A stretch of 64,000 nt of DNA from Rivularia sp. T60_A2020_040 (GTDB lineage Bacteria > Cyanobacteriota > Cyanobacteriia > Cyanobacteriales > Nostocaceae), in NCBI GenBank assembly GCA_015272215.1, contig JACYMD010000093.1:1-64000 (forward strand). Reading direction: 5' to 3'. A program made the position numbers and the translations under genes. Below, piece after piece: positions 9,064 to 16,797 of the stretch (position 1 is the first letter of the stretch; every line of letters begins with the position of its first letter). The notes beneath the pieces are model-generated. The model saw only the letters and a list, made by a program, of their open reading frames with translations. It made no database searches and was not told the origin of the DNA.

Positions 9064-9948
9064 ATGAAGTATTTGAGAAAAAACTGGTTATATTTGGTAT
9101 TAATCTCAATTTTGAGTGCTATTTTATTTTCAACAATGGCTTTGGCACAAGCTGATATCAATATTAACAACGATAATATTATCCGAGTCGGCGGTGATGT
9201 CAGAGTGACGAAGAATACAACTGTGGAAAATGCCCACGCTATAGGGGGAGATGTAACTATTGAAGAAGGTGCAAGAGTCAGACAAACAGCGATCGCCATT
9301 GGTGGGGATGTAATTTTACAGAAAAATGCCCGTGTTGATGGTGATGCTTATGCAGTGGGAGGTGAGGTGATTACTGAAGAGGGGGCTAATATTGTTGGTT
9401 CCTCCAGTACACTCAGCGGATGGGGAGTTTATGGTACTAAGAGAAGAGGAATTAATAGCTTTGTAGTCCGGTATTTTTTTGGTAGTGCTTTTCATATTTT
9501 TAAAATCATTTTAGGCGCTATTTTCGGTGTTTTAATTATTAAGTGGCGACCTAATTTTTTACCCAATTTAGCAACTATCTTAAATCAATATCCTCTACAA
9601 AGTGGGTTATGGGGTTTGGGTGGTTTGCTCGTCATAATTGTATCAATAATTTTGCTAGCAATTACCTTAATTGGAATTCCATTATTACCTTTAATTGGTT
9701 TGATGACTTATGTTGCAGTAATACTTGGAACTCTCGGTGTAGCACTATGGTTAGGAGAAAAAACTATCAAACAAAGAGAGAAATCACCTGTAGAAAAATT
9801 TCTGATGGGAATGTTAATTTTAGGTTTAATTGGTTTAATTCCATTATTAGGTGGCTTAATGATGTCGGTAGTAAATATTTTTGGTTTGGGTGCATTACTG
9901 TTTTACTTATTAGATAATCGTCGTGAAAAAAACGTGCTGGATAATTGA
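9064..9948 (+). CDS. Membrane protein with polymer-forming (bactofilin-like) repeats
   Basis: This 294-residue protein has a signal peptide or first membrane segment at residues 8-29 ending ALAQA. Residues 38-115 contain repeating short beta-turn units (GGDVRV, GGDVTIEEGARV, GGDVILQKNARVDGDAYAVGGEV), as in the right-handed beta-helix of polymer-forming bactofilin-type domains. The C-terminal half holds four or five hydrophobic helices (around residues 140-165, 178-205, 208-225 and 247-280). The arrangement places the beta-helix outside the cytoplasmic membrane. Function is unknown; an envelope-associated structural role is an inference. It may share a promoter region with nothing upstream, because the CBS-CP12 gene is 188 bp away. 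Confidence 0.65.
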   Translation: MKYLRKNWLYLVLISILSAILFSTMALAQADININNDNIIRVGGDVRVTKNTTVENAHAIGGDVTIEEGARVRQTAIAIGGDVILQKNARVDGDAYAVGGEVITEEGANIVGSSSTLSGWGVYGTKRRGINSFVVRYFFGSAFHIFKIILGAIFGVLIIKWRPNFLPNLATILNQYPLQSGLWGLGGLLVIIVSIILLAITLIGIPLLPLIGLMTYVAVILGTLGVALWLGEKTIKQREKSPVEKFLMGMLILGLIGLIPLLGGLMMSVVNIFGLGALLFYLLDNRREKNVLDN

Positions 9949-10082
9949 TTATCAAATTGTCATAAATATCTGATAAATATCTGATAGATATCTAATAACT
10001 ATGCTCAATAAAGCATAAAAATATCACAGTTTATTCACATTTTTGGTTTATTTTAACAATTAGGATATTGTGAAAAATAAAC

Positions 10083-10913
10083 ATGATTTTAATAATTTTA
10101 TTAGTTATTACTGCATTAATTGCTTTGTCATTAATCGCTCTTGATCTTAATTTTTTAACAGAGCGTAAGCAAGTAAATAAAATTTGGCATTCTTTAGAAA
10201 CAAGTCCAAGCAATACTATTTTTACCACCGAAATGGTTGCACAATTGCCGCAACCAGTACAGCGTTACTTTCTTCATGCAATTGAACCGGGGACGACTTT
10301 AGCTAAATCTGTAAAATTGAAAATGAATGGTAATTTTAGGTTATCAGCAAATAAACCTTGGCTACCCATGAAAGCCGAACAAATTATCAGCGCATTCAAA
10401 GGATTTGTTTGGCAAGCCAATATTGGTAGCGGTTTAATTAAATTTATCGGTGGTGATTATTATTTTCATAATTTTGGTCAAATATGGTTTTCTATATGGG
10501 GAATTATCCCAGTTGTAAATGCCCATAATCAAGATATCACTCGTTCTAGTATAGGTAGACTCGCGGGAGAATCTTTCTGGCTACCTTCAGCTTTATTGCC
10601 ACAAAATAGTGTAAGTTGGCAGGCAATTAATGATAATACTATCGAAGCAAATATGAAAATTGATGGCGAGCCTGTTACTTTAACATTTTTTATAGACTCA
10701 AACGGTAAACTATTAAAAATGTCGGTACTACGTTGGGGAGACAAAACTGAAGATGGTAGCCATACTTATATTCCCTTTGGTGGAGAAGTCTTAGAAGAAC
10801 GCACATTTGGAGGATTTACAATTCCTTCTCAAATAAATGCAGGTTGGTGGTTTGGTACAGACAAATACTTTGATTTTTTTCGCGCAAATATTGAACGAGC
10901 GGAATTCTTTTAA
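10083..10913 (+). CDS. DUF6544-like membrane-anchored protein
   Basis: This 276-residue protein starts with a hydrophobic helix (residues 1-22). A globular part follows with phrases such as QLPQPVQRYFLHAIEPGT, VKLKMNGNFRL, WLPMKAEQ and FGGFTIPSQINAGWWFGTDKYFDFFRANI. These match the widespread uncharacterised family usually labelled DUF6544. No catalytic residues can be named. The product probably sits on the membrane with its domain facing one side. A hairpin 110 bp downstream may end its transcript. Confidence 0.6.
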   Translation: MILIILLVITALIALSLIALDLNFLTERKQVNKIWHSLETSPSNTIFTTEMVAQLPQPVQRYFLHAIEPGTTLAKSVKLKMNGNFRLSANKPWLPMKAEQIISAFKGFVWQANIGSGLIKFIGGDYYFHNFGQIWFSIWGIIPVVNAHNQDITRSSIGRLAGESFWLPSALLPQNSVSWQAINDNTIEANMKIDGEPVTLTFFIDSNGKLLKMSVLRWGDKTEDGSHTYIPFGGEVLEERTFGGFTIPSQINAGWWFGTDKYFDFFRANIERAEFF

Positions 10914-11024
10914 ATTTTAACCATCTTTCACATCGTCAGAATTTAAGTTTAAAAATGGGGTTTTTAGAAAGTTTATCAGGTATTGCAGATATTTTTTGTT
11001 TTACTTATTTTATTTATTTTAAAA

Positions 11025-11072
11025 GCCCGACTTCTGGGGATTTTTTGGTTGAGAAGTAGGGTTTTGTTTTTC
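11025..11072 (+). terminator. Possible intrinsic terminator after the DUF6544-like gene
   Basis: CCCGACTTCT pairs imperfectly with GAGAAGTAGGG around a loop of about 14 nt, and TTTTGTTTTT follows. The position, downstream of a plus-strand gene, fits a terminator. Confidence 0.5.
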
Positions 11073-11296
11073 ATTTATTTTAATTTATAAGTGTGTTACA
11101 GATACTTGTTTGAAAACCCGACTTCTGTAGTTAATGTTGAAATATAGCTTTTTTAATTTCCTAATTTTTGATGTTTTATTTATTAAAATATTAAGTAAGT
11201 CGGGACAAACTTTCCCCAACTACATAACACACAGGGTAAACTGGTTCAAAAATCTTATTCCCCCAACCCTATTCCCTATTCCTTTTAAAGGAAATC

Positions 11297-11599
11297 TTAG
11301 AGAAAACTCATTACCACAAAATAAAACACAATTAAAACAAACATTATATAATTTCCCCAAGGTTTTTGGACATTTTCTTCCTCTAATAATTCAGGGTGAA
11401 AATTATTTTTATGAGAAATTTTTGGAGAAGAAGTTTTTGAACTTTTTGGTTGCTCTGTTTCTAAAGAAGGAAAATTTTGTTTAATTTGTCCAACTTCTTG
11501 GTCTATTTCTATTAATTGTTTTCGTAAATCTTGAATTTCATTCTTAATTGTTTGTAATTTATATAGTTCAGCCGCTGAATACTTAGGTTGTGTTTTCAT
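11297..11599 (-). CDS. Small coiled-coil protein with C-terminal membrane anchor
   Basis: This 100-residue protein has a well-placed AGGAG 8 bp before its ATG, which supports a real gene. Residues 10-45 are charged and heptad-like (LYKLQTIKNEIQDLRKQL), suggesting a coiled coil. A Ser/Pro/Lys linker follows. The last 18 residues (YIMFVLIVFYFVVMSFL) form a tail anchor. I do not recognise a family. It lies downstream of argJ on the same strand but across a perfect palindrome, so it is probably separate. An overlapping plus-strand frame is a shadow. Confidence 0.6.
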   Translation of the reverse strand: MKTQPKYSAAELYKLQTIKNEIQDLRKQLIEIDQEVGQIKQNFPSLETEQPKSSKTSSPKISHKNNFHPELLEEENVQKPWGNYIMFVLIVFYFVVMSFL

Positions 11600-11766
11600 T
11601 TTGATACTCCTAAAATATTTTCAAGTGAAAATTATTAACTAGATATAGAATTTGAGTGAGTTTTAGTGTGAAAGTAGTTTTCCAGAAGCAGATGATTTTA
11701 AGAGTAACAATTAAGTTTGAGGAACTTGTGAGGAAATACAAAATTTATATCCTGGTAAACATTTGT

Positions 11767-11816
11767 AAGCTAAAAAGCGTTTAATTTGTATATTCAAATT
11801 AAACGCTTTTTAGCTT
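11767..11816. repeat. Perfect inverted repeat with 22-bp arms
   Basis: The two arms, 11767-11788 and 11795-11816, are exact reverse complements around a 6-nt loop. The outer end AAGCTAAAAAGCG and inner TTTAATTTG also occur at the end of a repeat at 29380-29476 and, in part, at 18845-18931. It therefore looks like a MITE-type element reduced to its termini. It lies 40 bp beyond the argJ stop codon and may also fold in the mRNA, but no U-tract follows. Confidence 0.8.
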
Positions 11817-11855
11817 ATCTCAACTACAAACATTTAAAACTAATGACATGAACTT

Positions 11856-13169
11856 CTAAGTTGTATACTCCGCATTAATCTTCACGTAATCGTAACTCAA
11901 ATCGCATCCCCAAGCTTTACCTGCACCCGAACCATTGCCAACACTCACGTCAATTATTACCGGATTATCTATCCTTTGCGTATTTACCGTATCTCGAACA
12001 ACAGTTAAATCATTACTATTACTAGTCGCGACAAAATCTGGAGGTAAAGAAGATTCCGCTGCTGTTTGTTTCAAATATGCACTCGCTGCTTTTCGATCAA
12101 ATTCCAGGGGTTGTCCTTTTTCCATTAATAAAAAATCCCCCATTTTAATTCTTAAATCACTTTGCTCAAATGGTACACCTGCACGTCCAGCAGCAGCAGC
12201 AATTCTTCCCCAATTTGGATCGCGTCCAAAGATTGCAGACTTGACTAACGATGAACCAGCAATGGTTTTAGCTATTTTCAACGCTGATTTTTGATCCGAT
12301 GCACCGCTGACTTGCACTTCTATTAAACAAGTTGCACCTTCACCGTCGCGAGCGATGGCCTTTGCTAAATGTTGACAAACTGCGGTTAACATTGCTTCTA
12401 ATTTCTCAGCTTCTGCACTCATTTCGGTTATCGCTGGGGTACGAGATTGTCCGTTAGCTAAAGCAATTAAACTATCATTAGTACTAGTATCCCCATCAAC
12501 GGTAATTGCATTAAAACTCTTATCAGCAGCGCGACTCAACATTTCTTGCCATAATCCAGGAGAAACCGCAGCATCGCAAGTCACAAACGCCAACATTGTC
12601 GCCATATTCGGATGAATCATTCCCGAACCTTTGGCAATTCCGCCGACTCGCACTGGTCTATCATGTATAGTTGTTTCTAAGGCAATGGATTTAGTTACTA
12701 AATCTGTAGTAATTATCGCCTTTGCGGCTGCATCGGAACCAGTTTCCGAAAGTGCTTCTACTAACTTGGGTATACCTGTTTTCAAAGCATCCATCTTAAT
12801 TCTTTGCCCAATCACCCCAGTTGAAGCCAGCAACACCGACTTTGAAGAAATATTCAGCGCTTGCCCCAAAATCATCGCACTTTCGAGCGCATCCAACCAA
12901 CCTTGATTACCCGTAGAAGCGTTAGCCTGTCCCGCATTACACAGAATCGCACGAGCGCTGTGTGCCGCAAGCAACCGCTGACGACAATAATCTACACAAG
13001 CCGCAGTCACCTGAGAAATTGTGAACACACCTGCGGCTATCGCCTCTACATCTGAAACAATCAATGCTAAATCTGGCGCACCTGAAGGTTTCAGCCCTGC
13101 GGCGATTCCAGTTGCTTTATATCCCTTCGGTGCTGTAACACCACCACTTATTTCCCGCCACTCACTCAT
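11856..13169 (-). CDS. argJ: Bifunctional glutamate N-acetyltransferase/ornithine acetyltransferase
   Basis: This 437-residue protein is ArgJ, which transfers the acetyl group from N-acetylornithine to glutamate in the cyclic arginine pathway and may also use acetyl-CoA. The precursor self-cleaves before the nucleophilic threonine in the motif KGSGMIHPNMATMLAF. The NWGRIAAAAGRAGV and GSGAGKAWGCDLSYDYV stretches are typical of the beta chain. The start has GGGGAAG upstream (on the minus strand). The gene stands alone, with the small-RNA-like array upstream of it. Confidence 0.96.
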   Translation of the reverse strand: MSEWREISGGVTAPKGYKATGIAAGLKPSGAPDLALIVSDVEAIAAGVFTISQVTAACVDYCRQRLLAAHSARAILCNAGQANASTGNQGWLDALESAMILGQALNISSKSVLLASTGVIGQRIKMDALKTGIPKLVEALSETGSDAAAKAIITTDLVTKSIALETTIHDRPVRVGGIAKGSGMIHPNMATMLAFVTCDAAVSPGLWQEMLSRAADKSFNAITVDGDTSTNDSLIALANGQSRTPAITEMSAEAEKLEAMLTAVCQHLAKAIARDGEGATCLIEVQVSGASDQKSALKIAKTIAGSSLVKSAIFGRDPNWGRIAAAAGRAGVPFEQSDLRIKMGDFLLMEKGQPLEFDRKAASAYLKQTAAESSLPPDFVATSNSNDLTVVRDTVNTQRIDNPVIIDVSVGNGSGAGKAWGCDLSYDYVKINAEYTT

Positions 13170-13272
13170 TACTCTTCCCCTACATTTTGATCACCGCAAT
13201 CAGAGGGGATTATATCAATATATTAGTCAACACTTAATGGTAACTTATTAGTTATTAATGGTTAGGAGTTAG

Positions 13273-13303
13273 TTGACAGTTGACAGTTGACAGTTGACAG
13301 TTG
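13273..13303. repeat. TTGACAG heptamer repeats
   Basis: Four to five direct copies of TTGACAG lie upstream of argJ. The same heptamer occurs at 31096-31196 and at the end of phnL (38211-38252). Confidence 0.8.
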
Positions 13304-13352
13304 CCTCTTACCTCTTGCCTCTGACCTTTAACCTAATTCCGTATAAATACTC

Positions 13353-13448
13353 AAAAAAAAGAGAGAGCCACTTGGTAGCTCTCCGGATCATCAGGGTGCA
13401 TCTACTTAACATAGTATATCATTAATTGCCCAGGGGGTGATACCCCTT
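13353..13448 (-). ncRNA. Small-RNA-like unit 1 of a tandem array
   Basis: Read on the minus strand, the unit begins with a dyad (AGGGG at 13432-13436 against CCCCT at 13443-13447) centred on the -35 position. A -10 hexamer TATACT follows (13418 down to 13413). The predicted transcript starts near 13406 and contains the core AGATGCACCCTGATG. It ends in a stem with arms GAGAGC and GCTCTC (13363-13383) followed by a T-rich tail. Predicted RNA length is 45-55 nt. This unit is farthest downstream, nearest argJ. Similarity in layout to NsiR1 arrays of heterocystous cyanobacteria is an inference. Confidence 0.7.
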
Positions 13449-13523
13449 AGTTAAGTTTTGATTAAGTTTTCGTAAATAATTTGTTTGCGCTTCAGTATTA
13501 TTATCTATAAGTAGGAAAAAAGC

Positions 13524-13619
13524 AAAAAAAAGAGAGAGCCACTTGGTAGCTCTCCGGATCATCAGGGTGCATCTACTTAACATAGTATATCATTAGTTGT
13601 CCAGGGGGTGATACCCCTT
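13524..13619 (-). ncRNA. Small-RNA-like unit 2 of a tandem array
   Basis: This is a near-identical copy of unit 1, shifted by 171 bp, with the same dyad, TATACT box, AGATGCACCCTGATG core, terminator stem and T-tract on the minus strand. The spacer between units 1 and 2 is also conserved, which indicates recent tandem duplication. Confidence 0.7.
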
Positions 13620-13694
13620 ATCTAAATTTTGATTAAGTTTTCGTAAATAATTTGTTTGCACTTCAGTATTATTATCTAGAAGCAGGAAAAAGGC

Positions 13695-13788
13695 AAAAAA
13701 AAGAGAGCCACTTGGTAGCTCTCCGGATCATCAGGGTGCATCTACTTAACATAGTATATCATTAGTTGTCCAGGGGGTGACACCCCTT
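13695..13788 (-). ncRNA. Small-RNA-like unit 3 of a tandem array
   Basis: This third copy is shifted by 169 bp from unit 2 and has small changes: GTGTCAC in the dyad loop and a shorter AG run next to the A-tract. The -10 box, RNA core and terminator stem are unchanged. Confidence 0.7.
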
Positions 13789-13842
13789 ATTTAAATTTTT
13801 GTGAACTTTTTACGAAGAAATGGGGATTAAATATAAAAAAAT

Positions 13843-13936
13843 AAAAAAGAGAGCCAGTTATATATAGCTCTCTAAACATCAGGGTGCATCTGATTATCAC
13901 ATAATACCATTTATGACATGAGGGATTGTACCCCTT
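13843..13936 (-). ncRNA. Small-RNA-like unit 4 (diverged)
   Basis: This copy differs most but keeps every functional part. On the minus strand there is an AGGG/CCCT dyad, a TATTAT -10 box, the core AGATGCACCCTGATG and a terminator with arms AGAGAGC and GCTCTCT. The terminator loop has been replaced (TATATATAACTG), and a T-rich tail follows. Retention of the stem with a changed loop argues for selection on the RNA. Confidence 0.65.
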
Positions 13937-14012
13937 TGCAAAATTGTTTGATCTAAATTATTTTTTAATAATTAATTTGATTGCGATCGCGTAGTGTAAG
14001 GGAAGTTATTTC

Positions 14013-14211
14013 ATATCTTGCACCATCAAAACTCCTAACTCAAAATAATTACTGATTGTTTGACTTCATTCTTACCCGCCTGGGACTGCAAGTCCCAGTC
14101 TAATAGCAGAAGTCCATTAAAATGGACTAAAATATTATATTTTTATTTTAGTAATATTTTTATTTATATTTTTGATTATCTAGTTAATTATGCGTAGGGT
14201 GCAAGATGTGA
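14013..14211. mobile_element. MITE-like element, copy A (inside the small-RNA array)
   Basis: The element is about 199 bp with terminal inverted repeats: ATATCTTGCACC at the left and GGTGCAAGATGTGA at the right. Two internal hairpins are present, GGGACTGCAAGTCCC (about 14082-14096) and AGTCCATTAAAATGGACT (14111-14128). It has no coding capacity. Copy B at 16361-16558 is nearly identical; more diverged copies lie at 28119-28258 and 35365-35500. It separates small-RNA-like units 4 and 5. Confidence 0.8.
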
Positions 14212-14248
14212 GTTATGGCGCTATTATCCCGATGCAGTATAAATTTCC

Positions 14249-14343
14249 AAAAAAAAAGAGAGCCACTTGGCAGCTCTCCAGATCATCAGGGTGCATCTAC
14301 TTAACATAATATAGCATTTTACGGCTGAGGGGCGACACCCCTT
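14249..14343 (-). ncRNA. Small-RNA-like unit 5 of a tandem array
   Basis: This is the copy farthest upstream on the minus strand. It keeps a dyad (AGGGGTGTCGCCCCT), a TATATT -10 box, the AGATGCACCCTGATG core and a terminator stem. Its terminator has a compatible change in the upper stem (CTGCCAAGTGG instead of CTACCAAGTGG), with a nine-T tail. Confidence 0.7.
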
Positions 14344-14518
14344 TTGTGATATTTTTTGTAAAGATTTTGTAAATAAAAATTTGTCTCAATTAAGTGAAAA
14401 TGCGGGGGTGTGATTTGTTGAATCAGGTTTTGATGAGTTTAAAAGTATATATACTTAAAATGCGATTTTACTCAAGTCTGGAAAAAACATGGAGACGCTG
14501 CACGGAATCATGTAAAAA

Positions 14519-14579
14519 TAAGTAGTGCAAGCGTCTCGCTTGCTATTTCCCAAAGGTAGGCTTTTCGGCCCACACTACT
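14519..14579. repeat. Interspersed AGTAGTG...CACTACT repeat
   Basis: The stretch is bounded by AGTAGTG and CACTACT and contains the perfect hairpin GCAAGCGTCTCGCTTGC. A related partial copy begins at 52087. It lies just beyond the gatB stop codon. Confidence 0.6.
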
Positions 14580-14629
14580 TGTTCAATTTATTTTTACACG
14601 AATACCTGCAACATCTCTAGAGCAATTGC

Positions 14630-16114
14630 TTATTCAAGCAAAGCTTGGAGTTTTTGATCTACCAACTCATTGGTTAATTTAGGATCTGCGCGTTTTCCAG
14701 TCTTTTTGAGAACTTGTCCGACGAAGAAACCTTTAACGTTGGTTTTACCGCTGCGATATTTTTCGACTTCTTTGGGGTTTCCAGCGATAGCTTCATCGAT
14801 GAGAGGTTCGAGTACTGATGGATCGGTAATTAGCTTTTCACCAGCAAAAATATCTTTAGCAGAGCTACCTTCAAGTAACTCTGGTAATTTCTCTTTGGCT
14901 TTAGCATTACTAATCTCACCTTTGTCAATTAGCTTAGCAACTTCAGCTAAATTACTTGGTGTCAATTTGATATCAGAAATATTCAGTTTTTGTTTGTTGA
15001 GATAAGCAGCAATATCACCCATAATCCAGTTTGCCGCAGTTTTGGAATTTGCTCCCTTCTCCACAGTAGCTTCAAAATACTCCGCTGTAGCACGCTCTTC
15101 AGTTAAGACTCTAGCATCGTATGCAGAAAGTCCCAACTCGGTTTCATAATAATGGCGTTTTTTTGCGGGTAACTCTGGTAATTCGCTTGCCCACTTGTTT
15201 AATTGCTCTTGTGTTACCTCAATGGGAGTTAAATCGGGTTCAGGAAAATAACGATAATCGCTAGAACCTTCCTTAATTCTCATGCTAATGGTACGTTGAG
15301 AACCTTCTTCCCAAAGACGAGTTTCTTGAACAATTTTTTCACCAGATTCAACCGCTGCAATTTGACGTTCAATTTCGTATTCAATGGCTCTTTGAATCGC
15401 ATTGAACGAGTTCATATTCTTAATTTCGACTTTTGTGCCAAATTCCTTTCGTCCCACTGGACGCACGGAAATATTCACATCACAACGCAGCGAACCTTCT
15501 TGCATATTACCATCGCTGACACCGAGATAGCGGACAATTCGGCGTAACTCTTGAGCGTATTCGGCAGCTTCTTGTCCAGAACGGATATCGGGTTCGGAAA
15601 CGATTTCAATTAACGGTATACCGGCTCGATTATAGTCTACCAGAGAATAGCTCGAACCAGAAAGGCGATCGCTACCGGCATGAACCAATTTACCAGCATC
15701 TTCTTCCATATGCAGCCGAGTAATACCAATCCTTTTGCGAATTGGATTACCATCTTGATCAACTAACTCAATTTCGATAAAACCGTGTTCGGCAATGGGT
15801 AAATCGTATTGAGAAATTTGGTAATTTTTGGGTAAATCGGGATAAAAATATTGTTTGCGATCGAACTTGCTGTATTTAGCGATTTGACAATTAAGAGCCA
15901 AACCTGCTTTTACAGCGTATTCTAATACTTTTTCATTGAGTACCGGCAAAACTCCAGGTAAACCCATACAAACCGGGTCGATGTTAGTATTAGGTTCAGC
16001 ACCGAATTTTGTAGAGCTATCGGAGAAAATCTTAGTTAAGGTTGCCAGTTGACAATGGGTTTCTAGACCAATTATCGCTTCGTAATCAGTTTTTACAGTT
16101 GTAGCAGCAGTCAT
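14630..16114 (-). CDS. gatB: Asp-tRNA(Asn)/Glu-tRNA(Gln) amidotransferase subunit B
   Basis: This 494-residue protein is GatB, the subunit that recognises misacylated tRNA and activates the carboxylate with ATP so that GatA-derived ammonia can amidate it. The N-terminal signature IGLETHCQL, the GLPGVLPVLN motif and LPDLPKNYQISQYDLPI-type stretches are all present, as is the cradle motif LHMEEDAGK. The C-terminal YqeY-like tail (GFFVGQVLKKTGKRADPKL) is complete. Length is normal. The gene stands alone; the small-RNA array follows it on the same strand. Confidence 0.96.
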   Translation of the reverse strand: MTAATTVKTDYEAIIGLETHCQLATLTKIFSDSSTKFGAEPNTNIDPVCMGLPGVLPVLNEKVLEYAVKAGLALNCQIAKYSKFDRKQYFYPDLPKNYQISQYDLPIAEHGFIEIELVDQDGNPIRKRIGITRLHMEEDAGKLVHAGSDRLSGSSYSLVDYNRAGIPLIEIVSEPDIRSGQEAAEYAQELRRIVRYLGVSDGNMQEGSLRCDVNISVRPVGRKEFGTKVEIKNMNSFNAIQRAIEYEIERQIAAVESGEKIVQETRLWEEGSQRTISMRIKEGSSDYRYFPEPDLTPIEVTQEQLNKWASELPELPAKKRHYYETELGLSAYDARVLTEERATAEYFEATVEKGANSKTAANWIMGDIAAYLNKQKLNISDIKLTPSNLAEVAKLIDKGEISNAKAKEKLPELLEGSSAKDIFAGEKLITDPSVLEPLIDEAIAGNPKEVEKYRSGKTNVKGFFVGQVLKKTGKRADPKLTNELVDQKLQALLE

Positions 16115-16274
16115 AAAATTTAAAAATTCGGACTTAATCTTATAGTCTTTAGGTATTGTAGCTGTTTTGAGTCGATAACCGATGGATGTTAACCCTGGTT
16201 ATTATGGTGAGAATTCCGTCCTAGTACGGATTTGTATGTTTTAATTCTTGTTTAATTCTTGTAGGATGAAAAGC

Positions 16275-16342
16275 ATAAAGCTTTTGTGGGATGGGCATCC
16301 CGGAGCGTCCGAATCTGCTTTATAAAGATGAAATATACTGTA
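16275..16342. repeat. Interspersed ATAAAGCTTTTGTGG repeat, copy 1
   Basis: The copy runs from ATAAAGCTTTTGTGG to GAAATATACTGTA with an internal GGATGGGCATCC hairpin. It matches 18773-18840 over nearly its whole length. Confidence 0.75.
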
Positions 16343-16360
16343 TATCTTCGCTTTAATTGA

Positions 16361-16558
16361 TATCTTGCACCATCAAAACTCCTAACTCAAAATAATTACT
16401 GATTGTTTTCCTGTCGTTCTTACCCGCCTGGGACTGCAAGTCCCAGTCTGATAGCAGAAGTCCATTAAAATGGACTAAAATATTACATTTTTATTTTAGT
16501 AATATTTTTATTTCTATTTTTTATTATGTAGTTAATTATGCGTAGGGTGCAAGATGTG
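16361..16558. mobile_element. MITE-like element, copy B
   Basis: This copy is almost identical to the one at 14013-14211, including the terminal inverted repeats (TATCTTGCACC and GGTGCAAGATGTGA) and both internal hairpins. The high identity suggests recent movement or gene conversion. Confidence 0.8.
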
Positions 16559-16797
16559 AGTTAAGCAAACAATTATTTTATTTTATCAATTATTACCTTC
16601 AGATTTGAAATTATACACTAATGGTAGATGTATGAGTAATTTGATTGATGCTATTTAAAATATAGCTATTACTTCGCATAAATAAAAAAATAAAAAAATA
16701 CCCGAAAAACACCTTTAAAATATTATTGCATTATGAATTGTAGCTGGTAAAAAGAATCGGATAAATTATTCATCGCTATAAAAGAGAAAAAGTCTAA

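Larger units (their letters stand above)
16115..16797. other. Gene-free gap with two interspersed repeats
   Basis: I see no gene. A 68-bp repeat at 16275-16342, with the hairpin GGATGGGCATCC and ending AAATATACTGTA, recurs at 18773-18840. MITE-like copy B follows at 16361-16558. The remaining 240 bp before the channel gene is AT-rich, with A-runs near 16684-16715. Confidence 0.7.

Noticed and set aside
11134-11484. Plus-strand 116-residue frame
   Set aside because: It overlaps the better-supported minus-strand gene at 11297-11599, which has a good ribosome binding site, and its composition is low-complexity Phe/Leu/Lys.
11935-13251. Plus-strand frames inside argJ
   Set aside because: They are shadows of argJ with no ribosome binding sites and no recognisable domains.
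13353-14343. Tandem repeats considered as a CRISPR array
   Set aside because: Repeat units are about 95 bp with conserved spacers between units 1-3, and they contain promoter and terminator signals. CRISPR arrays have short repeats and unique spacers.
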